Source: Syntrophales bacterium (GTDB lineage Bacteria > Desulfobacterota > Syntrophia > Syntrophales > UBA5619). Taken from it: a stretch of DNA of 45,801 nt. The stretch spans positions 1 to 45,801 of the forward strand of contig JALNYO010000030.1 of the NCBI GenBank assembly GCA_023229765.1, written 5' to 3'. Positions 24,752 through 32,656 of this stretch are shown here, piece by piece; position 1 is the first letter of the stretch; each line of letters opens with the position of its first letter. The notes under the pieces are model-generated. The model was not told where the DNA came from, ran no database searches, and worked only from the letters and a program-made list of their open reading frames with translations. A program made the position numbers and the translations under genes.

Positions 24752-25525
24752 TCAGCCTTTTTTACGGGATTCCAGAAACAATCTGATCGCTTCTTGCAAT
24801 TCTTCTCCGGCAAGCAGGGTTGACTGATGAGCAGCCTCCCAAGTGAGGGCCGAAGCGAGGTCGGTATCACAACCCTTTTCCAGTGTTTCCTTGATGGAGC
24901 TCATGGCCTTCGCTGATTTTGAGGCAAGTCTGTCAATCAGCAGCTTTGTTTCCCTGTCGAGTTCGGAATCCGGCACGGATTTATAGATAAGCCCGAGGGC
25001 GGCAGCCTCTTTACCGCTGATTACATCTCCGAGAAGGGCCAGTTCCTTGGCCTTGGCCATCCCGACCAGATGGGGGAGGAAATAGGAAGCTCCGCCATCT
25101 AGGGATATGCCCAGATTGACGAACGCCTCGCAGAATCTTGCCTCATCTGCGGCAATGACAAAATCGCCCGCCAGGGCCAGCCCGTAGCCGTAGCCGTAAA
25201 CGTTGCCCCTTACCTTGCAGATAACGGGTTGGGGAATTCTTTTGACGGCAAGGATAAGCCCTCCAGCCGTGTTTTTCATAAACTGAAATGACTGCGCGGG
25301 ATCGGCGGAGGCACCCAGCAGAGACATATCCGCCCCCGTCGTAAAATTTCCGCCGGCGCCTTGGAGCAACACGACACGGATGTCCGGGTCTGCTCCAACC
25401 TCTTCGAAAGCGGCTAACAGCGAGGACATGGTCTCGGCGGTCAGGGCATTCATCACCGCAGGCCGGTTGATGGTTATTGTCGCTAAGCCATTTTCTCGGC
25501 TGATCAGCACTTGGTTTTCGGACAT
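24752..25525 (-). CDS. Enoyl-CoA hydratase/isomerase (crotonase; PaaG-like)
   Basis: The 257-residue crotonase has the two oxyanion-hole regions: GAGGNFTTGADMS near 56-68 and RGNVYGYGYGLALAGDF near 104-120. The catalytic region reads AFVNLGISLDGGASYFLPHL (about 138-157). The Asp in SLDGGAS, in place of Glu, and the F.P.L.G pattern are like PaaG-type isomerases (ring-epoxide or double-bond isomerases of acyl-CoAs). The second Glu of classical hydratases is not evident, so isomerase activity is the better guess. The ATG follows GGGAG with a long A-rich spacer. It is not in an obvious operon, so the pathway (fatty acid or aromatic acyl-CoA) is open. Confidence 0.82.
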   Translation of the reverse strand: MSENQVLISRENGLATITINRPAVMNALTAETMSSLLAAFEEVGADPDIRVVLLQGAGGNFTTGADMSLLGASADPAQSFQFMKNTAGGLILAVKRIPQPVICKVRGNVYGYGYGLALAGDFVIAADEARFCEAFVNLGISLDGGASYFLPHLVGMAKAKELALLGDVISGKEAAALGLIYKSVPDSELDRETKLLIDRLASKSAKAMSSIKETLEKGCDTDLASALTWEAAHQSTLLAGEELQEAIRLFLESRKKG

Positions 25526-25645
25526 ATAATTTTTTTCTCCCTGGAAAAGTCGCCGCTAAGTGCGAAACGACCTGCCTTCTAAGCTTGGAACAGCGGCCAA
25601 ATTAACGGAAGCATCGCGGAAATGTCAACATATATTTCTATATCC

Positions 25646-25674
25646 TTGATAAAACATAGTGGACATTGTAGAAT
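25646..25674 (+). promoter_or_regulatory. Sigma-70-like promoter upstream of the two-repeat protein
   Basis: TTGATA (25646-25651) is followed after 17 bases by TAGAAT (25669-25674). The next gene in this direction starts at 25784, leaving a leader of about 100 bases. Confidence 0.5.
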
Positions 25675-25783
25675 GACCGTTAATATCAAGGTAGAAGGCG
25701 ACATGCCCAGGGCAACAGAGATATAAAACGATTTATCTGAATGAAATGGAAAACGAAGTTTAATGTTCAGAAAGGAGCAGGCA

Positions 25784-26230
25784 ATGACACATAAGGATGC
25801 AGGGGGATACGCGGCAAAACATGCTTCGGGAACAGTTGTTGAGGAGAAACTGGCTGCGGCGATACGGGATAATAGCGTTCAGGGGAAGATTGCCTGCGCG
25901 CAGGCCGAGATGATCAGCGCGAAACTCGGGGTTAAGCTGATCGAGGTTGGCGTCGCTGTTGATCTGCTGGAGATCAGGATAAAGAACTGTCAGCTTGGAC
26001 TTTTCGGCTTTCCTAAAGAAAAATTTCCGGGGGGAAAAACGGTTGCACCGGCGAAGGTGGTTGCGCCGGATATTGAAGCTGCCATTCGCGCCCGGCTTGT
26101 TGAAGAAAAACTTTCCTGCAAGTCGGCCTGGGAGATAGCTGCTGAAAAAGGGATGTCGAAAATGGCGGTTTCCGAGGCCTGCGAGAATCTGAAAATTCGC
26201 ATCAAACCTTGTCAACTCGGCGCTTTCTGA
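25784..26230 (+). CDS. Protein of two related HTH-like repeats, function unknown
   Basis: From the ATG at 25784 (AAAGGAG six bases upstream; the ATG at 25763 lacks this) the product has 148 residues. Two similar halves are seen. The first contains ACAQAEMISAKLGVKLIEVG and ends in LLEIRIKNCQLGLFGF. The second contains CKSAWEIAAEKGMSKMAVSE and ends in NLKIRIKPCQLGAF. The helix-turn-helix-like segments and the repeated IRIK.CQLG.F ending suggest duplicated small winged-helix-like domains. The two Cys could bind metal or be redox-active. It may be a DNA-binding regulator; nothing proves it. A promoter at 25646 and a foldback element just downstream (26241) frame it as a single-gene unit. Confidence 0.7.
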   Translation: MTHKDAGGYAAKHASGTVVEEKLAAAIRDNSVQGKIACAQAEMISAKLGVKLIEVGVAVDLLEIRIKNCQLGLFGFPKEKFPGGKTVAPAKVVAPDIEAAIRARLVEEKLSCKSAWEIAAEKGMSKMAVSEACENLKIRIKPCQLGAF

Positions 26231-26240
26231 TCCCAGCTTA

Positions 26241-26421
26241 GGGCCTGTCCACAAATAACCTGGACAAGATTGCGCTCAGATTTGGGTTAGATTTGGTTGC
26301 GGCGATTGAACAAAACCGCAGACGTAGCAGCGCTACGTTGAGGATTTTGTGATTGAGCCACAGCCAAAGATGGCCCAAAGATGAGATGCAAGATGTTCAG
26401 GTTATATTTGTGGACAGGCCC
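26241..26421. mobile_element. Foldback MITE copy 1, 181 bp, TTA target duplication
   Basis: The ends are GGGCCTGTCCACAAAT and its inverse, extending to about 25 bp of terminal inverted repeat. TTA flanks both ends (26238-26240 and 26422-26424). The interior is a long imperfect palindrome centred on ACGTAGC-agc-GCTACGT. It cannot code for a transposase. The TIR and the 3-bp TTA duplication resemble IS5-type elements, so an IS5-like transposase elsewhere may have moved it. This is copy 1 of an inverted pair with 28239-28417. Confidence 0.85.
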
Positions 26422-26495
26422 TTAGGCAGGCTTGTCAATTTTCGGGCATAAACGGGCTTGCAACGCTTCGCTCGCCATGACAAACGCGGCATCTT

Positions 26496-27218
26496 TCAAA
26501 GGTTTCGCCGACTATTCTGTTCGACATAGCAGTTCAGTATGCGGTGGATCGCCTCGGAGTTGAGACGGGCGTGCTGAAGGATCTTCTGGAGCGTCAATTC
26601 GCGTTTCTCGATGCCGTGGGCGTAGTTATCAACCGAGCACAAGGATGCGTAACTGATATCCAGCTCCTGAGCGATAATTGCCTCGCTGGCCATTGTCATC
26701 CCGATGATGTCGGCGAATTGCGAGATCATCGCTATCTCTGCCCGCGTTTCCAGGCGAGGACCGGCGGATTGCCAGTATATTCCGCCGTCAACAGGATTTA
26801 TGGCGCATTCATGGGCCGCTTGGTGCAATTTCTGCCGAACTTCCTGATTCAGGCGCGGCGTGATATGAACAGGTTCTCCCCGGACGGCGGTTATGCCTGC
26901 GCCGAGTTGGATGTAATCGTCAGGGACAACGAGCGTCCCCGGTTTTAGACGGCGTTTCAGGGCGCCGGTTGAGTTTACTCCGATAACCTCAGTTGCTCCA
27001 AGCTTTTTCAAAGCGGCAAGGTTGGCCTGGTGGTTGATCAGATGTGGCAGAATGTGAAAGTTAGGGTCGCTGCCATGACGGGCGATGAAAAACACGTTCG
27101 CCGAATGAAAGACCACCGCTCGTCCGAATTCCGTTTCCACGGCTTCTTCGCGAAGGTCTGAAAATATTCCTTGGCCGTTGAGCAGAACCGTTCCAGATAT
27201 GATGCCGACAGTTTTCAT
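26496..27218 (-). CDS. Purine nucleoside / methylthio-nucleoside phosphorylase family protein
   Basis: From the ATG at 27218 (AGGAAAGGAT just before it) the product has 240 residues. The frame runs 57 codons further upstream only because repeat B is open in it. Motifs of the MTAP/PNP family are MKTVGIISGTVLLNGQG, the ARHG sequence (about 48), GVNSTGALKRRLKPG with VVPDDYI, SAGPRLETRAEIAM and GMTMASEAIIAQELDISYAS. The base-pocket region reads SVDNYAHG. The Asn there favours 6-oxopurines (inosine-type, or methylthioinosine) over adenine-type substrates, but the assignment is not certain. The role is purine or methylthio-nucleoside salvage. It is divergent from bamD and flanked by foldback copy 1 on the other side. 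Confidence 0.72.
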   Translation of the reverse strand: MKTVGIISGTVLLNGQGIFSDLREEAVETEFGRAVVFHSANVFFIARHGSDPNFHILPHLINHQANLAALKKLGATEVIGVNSTGALKRRLKPGTLVVPDDYIQLGAGITAVRGEPVHITPRLNQEVRQKLHQAAHECAINPVDGGIYWQSAGPRLETRAEIAMISQFADIIGMTMASEAIIAQELDISYASLCSVDNYAHGIEKRELTLQKILQHARLNSEAIHRILNCYVEQNSRRNL

Positions 27219-27243
27219 AGTTATCCTTTCCTGGGATCGTCGA

Positions 27244-27365
27244 GGGGGTTTGTGCCCGCCCCGGGCATGGGGGTTTATATGAAAATCCCCCCATCCCCCC
27301 TTTGCCAAAGGGGGGCAAGGGGGGATTTTCATGCTTCGTTGTGCCCCACGGGCATGGGGGTTTAT
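27244..27365. repeat. Dispersed C/G-rich palindromic repeat, copy B
   Basis: The core hairpin (27280-27331) has TGAAAATCCCCCC and GGGGGGATTTTCA arms. It is followed by ATGCTTCGTTGTGCCCCAC and GGCATGGGGGTTTAT, and preceded by a similar GGGCATGGGGGTTTAT. It fills most of the divergent intergenic region between the phosphorylase and bamD genes. Confidence 0.75.
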
Positions 27366-27534
27366 ACCAGCTTGCTGGACTTCTGTCAAAATCGCCTTTT
27401 CGCTGAATGATGAACATTAATCTTGATTGACATATTCCCGTTTTTTGTGCAATAGTCGCCCCCATCCGCGCGGTTATAAAATTTACAGCCGTTGTATTTT
27501 TGAGATTAAGCCCTTCGGGAAAGGAAAAGTTGAG

Positions 27535-28239
27535 ATGGTTCATGATAAAAAAGTTTTTGCGGCGCTCCTGATTGCGGTTTTTTTGCTTGCCGGCTGTAAA
27601 ATGTGGCTGCCCTGGCAAAGCAGATCCGGAATGCCCCGGGCGAATCCCGAGAGCATTTATCAACAGGGGTTAGAAGAGTACAATGCCGGCAGCTACAAGC
27701 GTTCCATCGAACTCTTTCAGCGGGTTAAAGAGGAGTATCCGCTCAGCTCGCTGGCCATTATGGCGGAGATGGGGGTTGCCGATTCCTTTTTCAGCAGCAA
27801 GGAATATCCGGAGGCGGTGCTTGCCTATAAAGAATTCGTTGATCTGCATCCGACGAACGAAAATCTACCTTATGCCATGTACCAGACCGGGATGTGCTAC
27901 CTGAATCAACTGACAACGGTAGATCGCGACAACTCCGAAGCTTTCAAGGCGATCAAGGAGTTTGAAAGGCTGACGGCGCGTTTCCCCGAAAGCAAATTCT
28001 CCGCGCTGGCCGAGAAGAAGATTCTGGAGTGCAGAAAGAGCATGGGAGAAAAAGAGTTATATATCGGTGAGTTCTATTTAAAAACAAAGAAATACGCGGC
28101 CTCGTTGCGCCGTCTCGAAAAGGTCGCGCGCGACTACGCCAATATCGGGCTTGATGACAAAAAGGTTAATCGTCTGATAACCGAAGCGAAAAACCACCTC
28201 AACGCCCCGGAGAAGAAAAAAAGCTGGTGGTTGTTTTAG
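27535..28239 (+). CDS. bamD: BamD, outer-membrane assembly lipoprotein
   Basis: The 234-residue protein starts MVHDKKVFAALLIAVFLLAG with a lipobox (LLAGC) and is lipidated at Cys21. It has tetratricopeptide-like repeats: ESIYQQGLEEYNAGSYKRSI, FSSKEYPEAVLAYKEFVDLH, MYQTGMCYLNQLTTVDRDNS, SEAFKAIKEFERLTARFPES and YIGEFYLKTKKYAASLRRLE. It is the BamD component of the outer-membrane beta-barrel assembly machine. The start at 27535 is supported by AAGGA; an upstream extension from 27427 is not needed. The last codons W-L-F precede TAG, whose bases span the TTA duplication and first base of foldback copy 2. Confidence 0.88.
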   Translation: MVHDKKVFAALLIAVFLLAGCKMWLPWQSRSGMPRANPESIYQQGLEEYNAGSYKRSIELFQRVKEEYPLSSLAIMAEMGVADSFFSSKEYPEAVLAYKEFVDLHPTNENLPYAMYQTGMCYLNQLTTVDRDNSEAFKAIKEFERLTARFPESKFSALAEKKILECRKSMGEKELYIGEFYLKTKKYAASLRRLEKVARDYANIGLDDKKVNRLITEAKNHLNAPEKKKSWWLF

Positions 28240-28417
28240 GGCCTGTCCACAAATAACCTGAACATCTTGCATCTCATCTTTGGGCCATCTTTGGCTGTGG
28301 CTCAATCACAAAATCCTCAACGTAGCGCTGCTACGTCTGCGGTTTTGTTCAATCGCCGCAACCAAATCCAACCCAAATCTGAGCGCAATCTTGCCCAGGT
28401 TAATTGTGGACAGGCCC
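28239..28417. mobile_element. Foldback MITE copy 2, 179 bp, in inverted orientation
   Basis: This has the same terminal sequence as copy 1 (GGGCCTGTCCACAAAT...GTGGACAGGCCC) and the same ACGTAGCGCTGCTACGT centre, reversed relative to copy 1. TTA lies at both ends (28236-28238 and 28418-28420). The left TTA with the first G of the element gives the bamD stop TAG. The right TTA is the rlmN stop (TAA on the minus strand). The insertion lies exactly between two convergent genes. Confidence 0.88.
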
Positions 28418-29452
28418 TTAGGGGGAGGCTTGACCGCTTAACTGGCCGCAGGCGGCAAGAATATCCCGTCCGTGACTGGCGCGCAGGATTGCTGTGTAAT
28501 GGTGATCAAGCAGTATCTGCTGAAAGGCCGAGACTGCCGCGGGTGTGGGAGTATGGTAGGCGGAGCCGGGGAACTCGTTGAAGGCGATCAGGTTTAATTT
28601 GCAGTGAAGCCCCCGGAGGAGGCGAACGAGCTTTTTGGCATCCTCGGCCGAATCATTGACGCCCGCAAGCAAAATGTATTCGAAGGTCAGCATCCGTCTT
28701 CCCGGCATGGGATACTCCCGGCAGGCGGCAAGGAGTTCCGGCAGGGGATATTTGCGGTTGATCGGCATCAATTCGTCCCTTTTGCGGTTGTCCGGGGCGT
28801 TCAGGGAAATGGCGAGATTGACGCAGATGTCCCGGCCCAGTCGTTTGATCAGCGGGGCGAGGCCGGAGGTGGAGACGGTTATCTTACGGCTGGAAAAGCC
28901 GAGCCCGTAATCGGAAATCAGGATTTTGATCGCCTTTAAGACGTTGTCATAGTTGGCCAGCGGTTCCCCCATTCCCATCAGGACGATATTCTTGATATTC
29001 GGGCCTTCCGGCAAATTGCGCCGAAGCATGGTCATCTGGCCGGTAATCTCGGAAGGTTTCAGGTCGCGCTTGAACCCCAGGCTGCCCGTAAGACAGAAGC
29101 GGCAGCCCATCGCGCAGCCGGCCTGCGTTGAGATGCAGGCGGTCCAGTGGTTGCGTCCGGGGATGAGGACGCTTTCGATGAAGAAATCATCTGACAGCCG
29201 GAAGAGGACCTTCTTTGTCCCATCCTCAGACGCCTGGATCCGTTCTATTGCCGGTTCGGAAAGGTGGGCCAGTTCGGCCAGACGGGCGCGGAACTCCTGC
29301 GAGAGGGTGGTCATTTCTGCAAAAGAGGCTGCCCCGCCGTTGTAAAGCCATTTCATGATCTGGCGGGCCCGGTACTTCTCCTTTCCCAACCCGACGATCA
29401 GGGTTTCTATCTCTTCAAGGGACAAATCCCTGATGTTAGGTTTTGCTGTCAT
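28418..29452 (-). CDS. rlmN: RlmN, 23S rRNA (adenine-C2)-methyltransferase
   Basis: The 344-residue radical SAM enzyme has the cluster motif C-AMG-C-RF-C in ACISTQAGCAMGCRFCLTGS (about residues 105-124). The conserved C-terminal Cys lies in SHGRDILAACGQLSG. RlmN methylates A2503 of 23S rRNA, and A37 of some tRNAs, by a dual-Cys mechanism. Other motifs are MKWLYNGGAASFAEMTTLSQ, NIVLMGMGEPLANYDNVLKA and SLNAPDNRKRDELMPINRKY. The C-terminal stop is created by the target duplication of foldback copy 2. The last codons (QASP) and length are normal, so the insertion did not damage the protein. It lies 15 bases after the OmpA-family gene, in the same operon. Confidence 0.93.
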   Translation of the reverse strand: MTAKPNIRDLSLEEIETLIVGLGKEKYRARQIMKWLYNGGAASFAEMTTLSQEFRARLAELAHLSEPAIERIQASEDGTKKVLFRLSDDFFIESVLIPGRNHWTACISTQAGCAMGCRFCLTGSLGFKRDLKPSEITGQMTMLRRNLPEGPNIKNIVLMGMGEPLANYDNVLKAIKILISDYGLGFSSRKITVSTSGLAPLIKRLGRDICVNLAISLNAPDNRKRDELMPINRKYPLPELLAACREYPMPGRRMLTFEYILLAGVNDSAEDAKKLVRLLRGLHCKLNLIAFNEFPGSAYHTPTPAAVSAFQQILLDHHYTAILRASHGRDILAACGQLSGQASP

Positions 29453-29467
29453 ATTTTTCAGGCCCTG

Positions 29468-30328
29468 TCATTCCTCCGGTTGTAAAACAATGGCGATTCG
29501 CCGGTTCCTGGCCCGTCCTTCCGGGGTGTCGTTTTCCGCAACAGGCCTGTGCTCCCCGAACGCAACCGCCGCGAGCTTATGAGGGTCGAGCCCCTGGGTT
29601 TCCAGATACCGCACTACCGTGAGCGCGCGCGCCGCGGACAACTCCCAGTTCGTCGGATACTGCTTTGCGAGATTGCCCTTGATCGGAACATTGTCGGTGT
29701 GTCCCTCGACGCGGATCACCTTGTCCGTTTCCGCCGTCAGTATATCGACCACGCGGCCAAGCACCTCCAGCCCCTCGGGCTTTATTTCCGCCTTCCCGGA
29801 GTCGAAGAGAATCTTGTCCACAACATCCACCGTCAGCTTCCCCTTGAGTTCGGTTATGGCAATCTGTCCCTGCTTGATCTCATTATCCATTTTTTCGAGC
29901 AGGTTCTCGTACGTCCCGCTTACCTTTTTTACTTCCTGTTCCTTGGTTTTTCTAAGCAGGGCAATGCTCTCGTTGAGCATCTGCTTGTCTCCGGCAAGCT
30001 CAGCGTTTTGTTCGCGCAGGCGTTCTATAGTAATGGTTACCTCTTTTTTGAACGCCTCCGAACTGGTTTCGAGATTTTTTCTGTCAGTCGCAAGTTTTTC
30101 ATGCTTGGCCTGTAAGCTTTTCTCTGCGTCAAGCAACGCTGCTTTTTCCTTGATTAAATTTTCCACTTCCAACTGGAGCTGCCTGTTTTTTTCTGTAACT
30201 GTGGCGATATCCATTTTAAGGTCATCAGCCTCAGCCTGTTTTTTGAGATATTCGCTTTTTCCGACACAGCCACTCATGATCAGAAGCGCCACAACTGCAA
30301 AAGAAAGCTTTTTTTCTAGATGAAGCAT
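29468..30328 (-). CDS. OmpA-family lipoprotein with coiled coil
   Basis: The 286-residue protein has a signal peptide with lipobox (LLIMSGC). A long coiled coil follows at about residues 30-165 (EKNRQLQLEVENLIKEKAAL, EVTITIERLREQNAELAGDK). The C-terminal OmpA/MotB domain carries VDVVDKILFDSGKAEIKPEG, EGHTDNVPIKG, NWELSAARALTVVRYLETQG and NRRIAIVLQPEE. The OmpA domain binds peptidoglycan, so the protein likely links the outer membrane to the cell wall or acts as a stator-like component. It is upstream of rlmN with a 15-base gap and divergent from the Nudix gene. Confidence 0.85.
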   Translation of the reverse strand: MLHLEKKLSFAVVALLIMSGCVGKSEYLKKQAEADDLKMDIATVTEKNRQLQLEVENLIKEKAALLDAEKSLQAKHEKLATDRKNLETSSEAFKKEVTITIERLREQNAELAGDKQMLNESIALLRKTKEQEVKKVSGTYENLLEKMDNEIKQGQIAITELKGKLTVDVVDKILFDSGKAEIKPEGLEVLGRVVDILTAETDKVIRVEGHTDNVPIKGNLAKQYPTNWELSAARALTVVRYLETQGLDPHKLAAVAFGEHRPVAENDTPEGRARNRRIAIVLQPEE

Positions 30329-30500
30329 ATCGTTCCCTCGTTAATTTTGTGCCAAGTTCTAATACTTCGAAGCGAAACTATTTTCAACCAATAATCGAAC
30401 AGGTTATAGAACGGGGCTGATGACAATTTGCCTGTTTATTAATCGCTGACATTATGGTAAAAAAATAAAAACAGTGTGCTGCGATGGGAAAGGAGGCTTC

Positions 30501-30947
30501 ATGAGGGTGCGTGTATCGGCTGTATTTGAAAGGGGCGGTGAGATTCTCTGTATGAAATACATGTACGGAGGCAAGGATGTTTTTGCACTGCCGGGCGGCG
30601 GCGTAGATCAGGACGCTCCGCTGAAGACAACGCTGATTAAAGAGTGGAAGGAAGAACTGGGCATCAAGGTGGATATCGGGGGGGTCATAATGGTGGGCGA
30701 GGCGCCCGTAACAAAGCGGCATCCCCAGACCCTGCATATCATTTTTGAGGCCTTTGAGATTTACGGCACTCCTAAAGTGAGGCCGGACAATACCAGTTCC
30801 CTCGGCATCGCCTGGGTTGCTGTCGAGAAAATCAACCAGTGTGCGATTTACCCTGATGTGGGAAAAAAACTCTATGATTTCCTGATGAAAGAACCGAAAA
30901 CCGCTCTGGAATTCATCGATAACTGCATGGAGCGTGGCTTCTGGTAG
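30501..30947 (+). CDS. Nudix hydrolase with a deviant Nudix box
   Basis: The 148-residue protein starts at the ATG at 30501 (AAAGGAGG four bases upstream): MRVRVSAVFERGGEILCMKY. The Nudix box is LPGGGVDQDAPLKTTLIKEW and then KEELGIKV. The catalytic KEWKEELGI glutamates are present, but the first Glu of the consensus is Ala and the Arg is Lys. So it hydrolyses a diphosphate-linked substrate or has reduced activity; the substrate is unknown. The start overlaps nothing; the next gene begins four bases after its stop, so the pair is an operon. Confidence 0.78.
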   Translation: MRVRVSAVFERGGEILCMKYMYGGKDVFALPGGGVDQDAPLKTTLIKEWKEELGIKVDIGGVIMVGEAPVTKRHPQTLHIIFEAFEIYGTPKVRPDNTSSLGIAWVAVEKINQCAIYPDVGKKLYDFLMKEPKTALEFIDNCMERGFW

Positions 30948-30951
30948 CATT

Positions 30952-31263
30952 ATGAAATCGCTTGATAAAGAGGTAAAGACCGTAAAACTGATGATCGGCC
31001 TTTACTGTCGAGGCCAGCATGGGGCAAAAGAGCCGTGTGAGAGCTGCCGGGAGCTTGCCGGCTATGCCGAGGCGCGGATCAGGGGTTGTCGTTACGGAGA
31101 AAAGAAACCTGCCTGCAGCCAATGCCCGATCCATTGCTACAAGAAGGAGATGCGGGGGCGGATCACCGAGGTGATGCGTTTTGCGGGGCCAAGAATGACC
31201 TGGCGTCACCCCCTTCTGGCCATTCAGCACCTGGCAGGCAGGAAGGGCAGTTACGAGCGGTAA
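30952..31263 (+). CDS. Nitrous-oxide-stimulated promoter (NOSP) family protein
   Basis: The 103-residue product (MKSLDKEVKTVKLMIGLYCR) has a rich Cys pattern: YCRGQHGAKEPCESCRELAG, IRGCRYGEKKPACSQCPIHC, and then YKKEMRGRITEVMRFAGPRM. It ends TWRHPLLAIQHLAGRK. This matches the NOSP protein family, whose members are small Cys-rich proteins likely to bind metal; the family name comes from a promoter study and says little about function. The ATG at 30952 lies four bases after the Nudix stop, and translation is probably coupled. The in-frame ATG at 30934 lies inside the Nudix gene. Confidence 0.78.
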   Translation: MKSLDKEVKTVKLMIGLYCRGQHGAKEPCESCRELAGYAEARIRGCRYGEKKPACSQCPIHCYKKEMRGRITEVMRFAGPRMTWRHPLLAIQHLAGRKGSYER

Positions 31264-31301
31264 TGTTTCCTCGGCTTTCCAGAGAGGTCAGATTGCAACG
31301 A

Positions 31302-32318
31302 TTAATTGGCATCAGCATAGCCGTTTGGATTCATTGATTGCCAGCGCCAGGAGTCGCTGCACATTCGCTCGAGGTCGAACTGCGCCTCCCAGCCGAGCAA
31401 TGATTTTGCCAGTGAAGGATCGGCGTAGCATTTGGCGACGTCGCCCGGACGCCGCGCCACTATTTCATACGGCACCTCGCGGCCGGAGGACTTTTCAAAG
31501 GCCCTTACCATCTCCAGCACGGAGTAACCCTTACCGGTTCCCAGATTGACTGTCAGCAGCCGCGGCTGAGCCGTCAGTGCCTCCAGCGCCTTCAGATGTC
31601 CTCGGGCCAGATCAACAACATGAATATAGTCCCGCACGCCGGTTCCGTCCGGGGTGTCATAATCACCGCCAAAGACGTTCAACTTGGCCCGTTTGCCGAC
31701 TGCCACCTGAGAGATATACGGCATCAGATTGTTGGGAATCCCGTGCGGGTCCTCGCCGATCAGACCGCTTGCGTGCGCCCCGACCGGATTGAAATAACGC
31801 AGCCGCGCAATCCGCCAAGTATTATCCGCAGTGAACAGATCGCCGAGCATCTCCTCGATCATCAGCTTGGTGCGCCCGTAAGGGTTGGTCGCCGCAAGCG
31901 GAAAATCCTCTCTGATCGGAGTCGTATGCGGATCGCCATATACCGTTGCCGATGAGCTGAAGACGATGGTTTTGCATCCGAACTCCTGCATCGTTTCCAA
32001 TAGACAAATTGTGCCGGTCAGATTGTTGTTGTAATAAAGGAGCGGTTCCGTTACCGATTCTCCCACCGCTTTCAGCCCGGCAAAATGAATCACCGCCTCA
32101 GGCTGATAATTGTCGAAAACACCCGCCAGATCTGCATGCGACCGAATATCGCCCTTGACGAAGGGGACGATTTTCCCGGTAATGGTTTCGAGCCGCTGCA
32201 ATGACGCTGAAGAGGCGTTGCTCAAATTGTCGAACGCCACCAGTTCAAAGCCTGCCGCGATCAACTCAATGCAGGTATGTGAACCAATGTACCCCGCCCC
32301 GCCGGTTACCAGAATCAT
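31302..32318 (-). CDS. galE: GalE, UDP-glucose 4-epimerase
   Basis: The 338-residue extended SDR enzyme has the NAD motif TGGAGYIGSH (about 5-14), SSSATVYG with the catalytic Ser, the YGRTK active-site Tyr/Lys, and the GalE-type NPVGAHASGLIGEDP loop and RDYIHVVDLARGH. It interconverts UDP-glucose and UDP-galactose for cell-surface sugar synthesis. The start at 32318 is preceded by AAGGAAA; a 17-codon upstream extension has no ribosome-binding site. The C-terminus (RWQSMNPNGYADAN) is intact. Neighbours are unrelated: NOSP downstream (convergent) and a cyclophilin upstream (divergent), with repeat C between. Confidence 0.92.
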   Translation of the reverse strand: MILVTGGAGYIGSHTCIELIAAGFELVAFDNLSNASSASLQRLETITGKIVPFVKGDIRSHADLAGVFDNYQPEAVIHFAGLKAVGESVTEPLLYYNNNLTGTICLLETMQEFGCKTIVFSSSATVYGDPHTTPIREDFPLAATNPYGRTKLMIEEMLGDLFTADNTWRIARLRYFNPVGAHASGLIGEDPHGIPNNLMPYISQVAVGKRAKLNVFGGDYDTPDGTGVRDYIHVVDLARGHLKALEALTAQPRLLTVNLGTGKGYSVLEMVRAFEKSSGREVPYEIVARRPGDVAKCYADPSLAKSLLGWEAQFDLERMCSDSWRWQSMNPNGYADAN

Positions 32319-32476
32319 TTTTGAATTTCCTTTTCCGCCCGCCCCTATCTTCAAGTTCCGTAGCACCAATGCGGCTATATATAAGCGATTACAAGCTTTC
32401 TGTAAAGCTGGATTTCATTTACGGCAGTTGATAAAAGATTTCAAAACTTTCGGTCTGTCGTTTATACGATCGTTTG

Positions 32477-32574
32477 TATGAAAATCCCCCCATCCCCCCT
32501 TTGCCAAAGGGGGGTAAGGGGGGATTTTCATGCTTCGTTGTGCCCGACACGGGCATGGGGGTTTGTTTGGAGTT
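32477..32574. repeat. Dispersed C/G-rich palindromic repeat, copy C
   Basis: The core hairpin lies at 32479-32530, followed by ATGCTTCGTTGTGCCCGAC and GGCATGGGGGTTTG, in the same orientation as copy B. It lies in the 338-base divergent gap between galE and the cyclophilin gene; the gap shows no gene otherwise. Confidence 0.75.
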
Positions 32575-32656
32575 GACAGCCACGGGCATTCATGGTGTAT
32601 AGGGCGCGCTTTCAGGCCAAGATGCCTGCGGCAAATAAGAAAAGGAGAAACTAACC

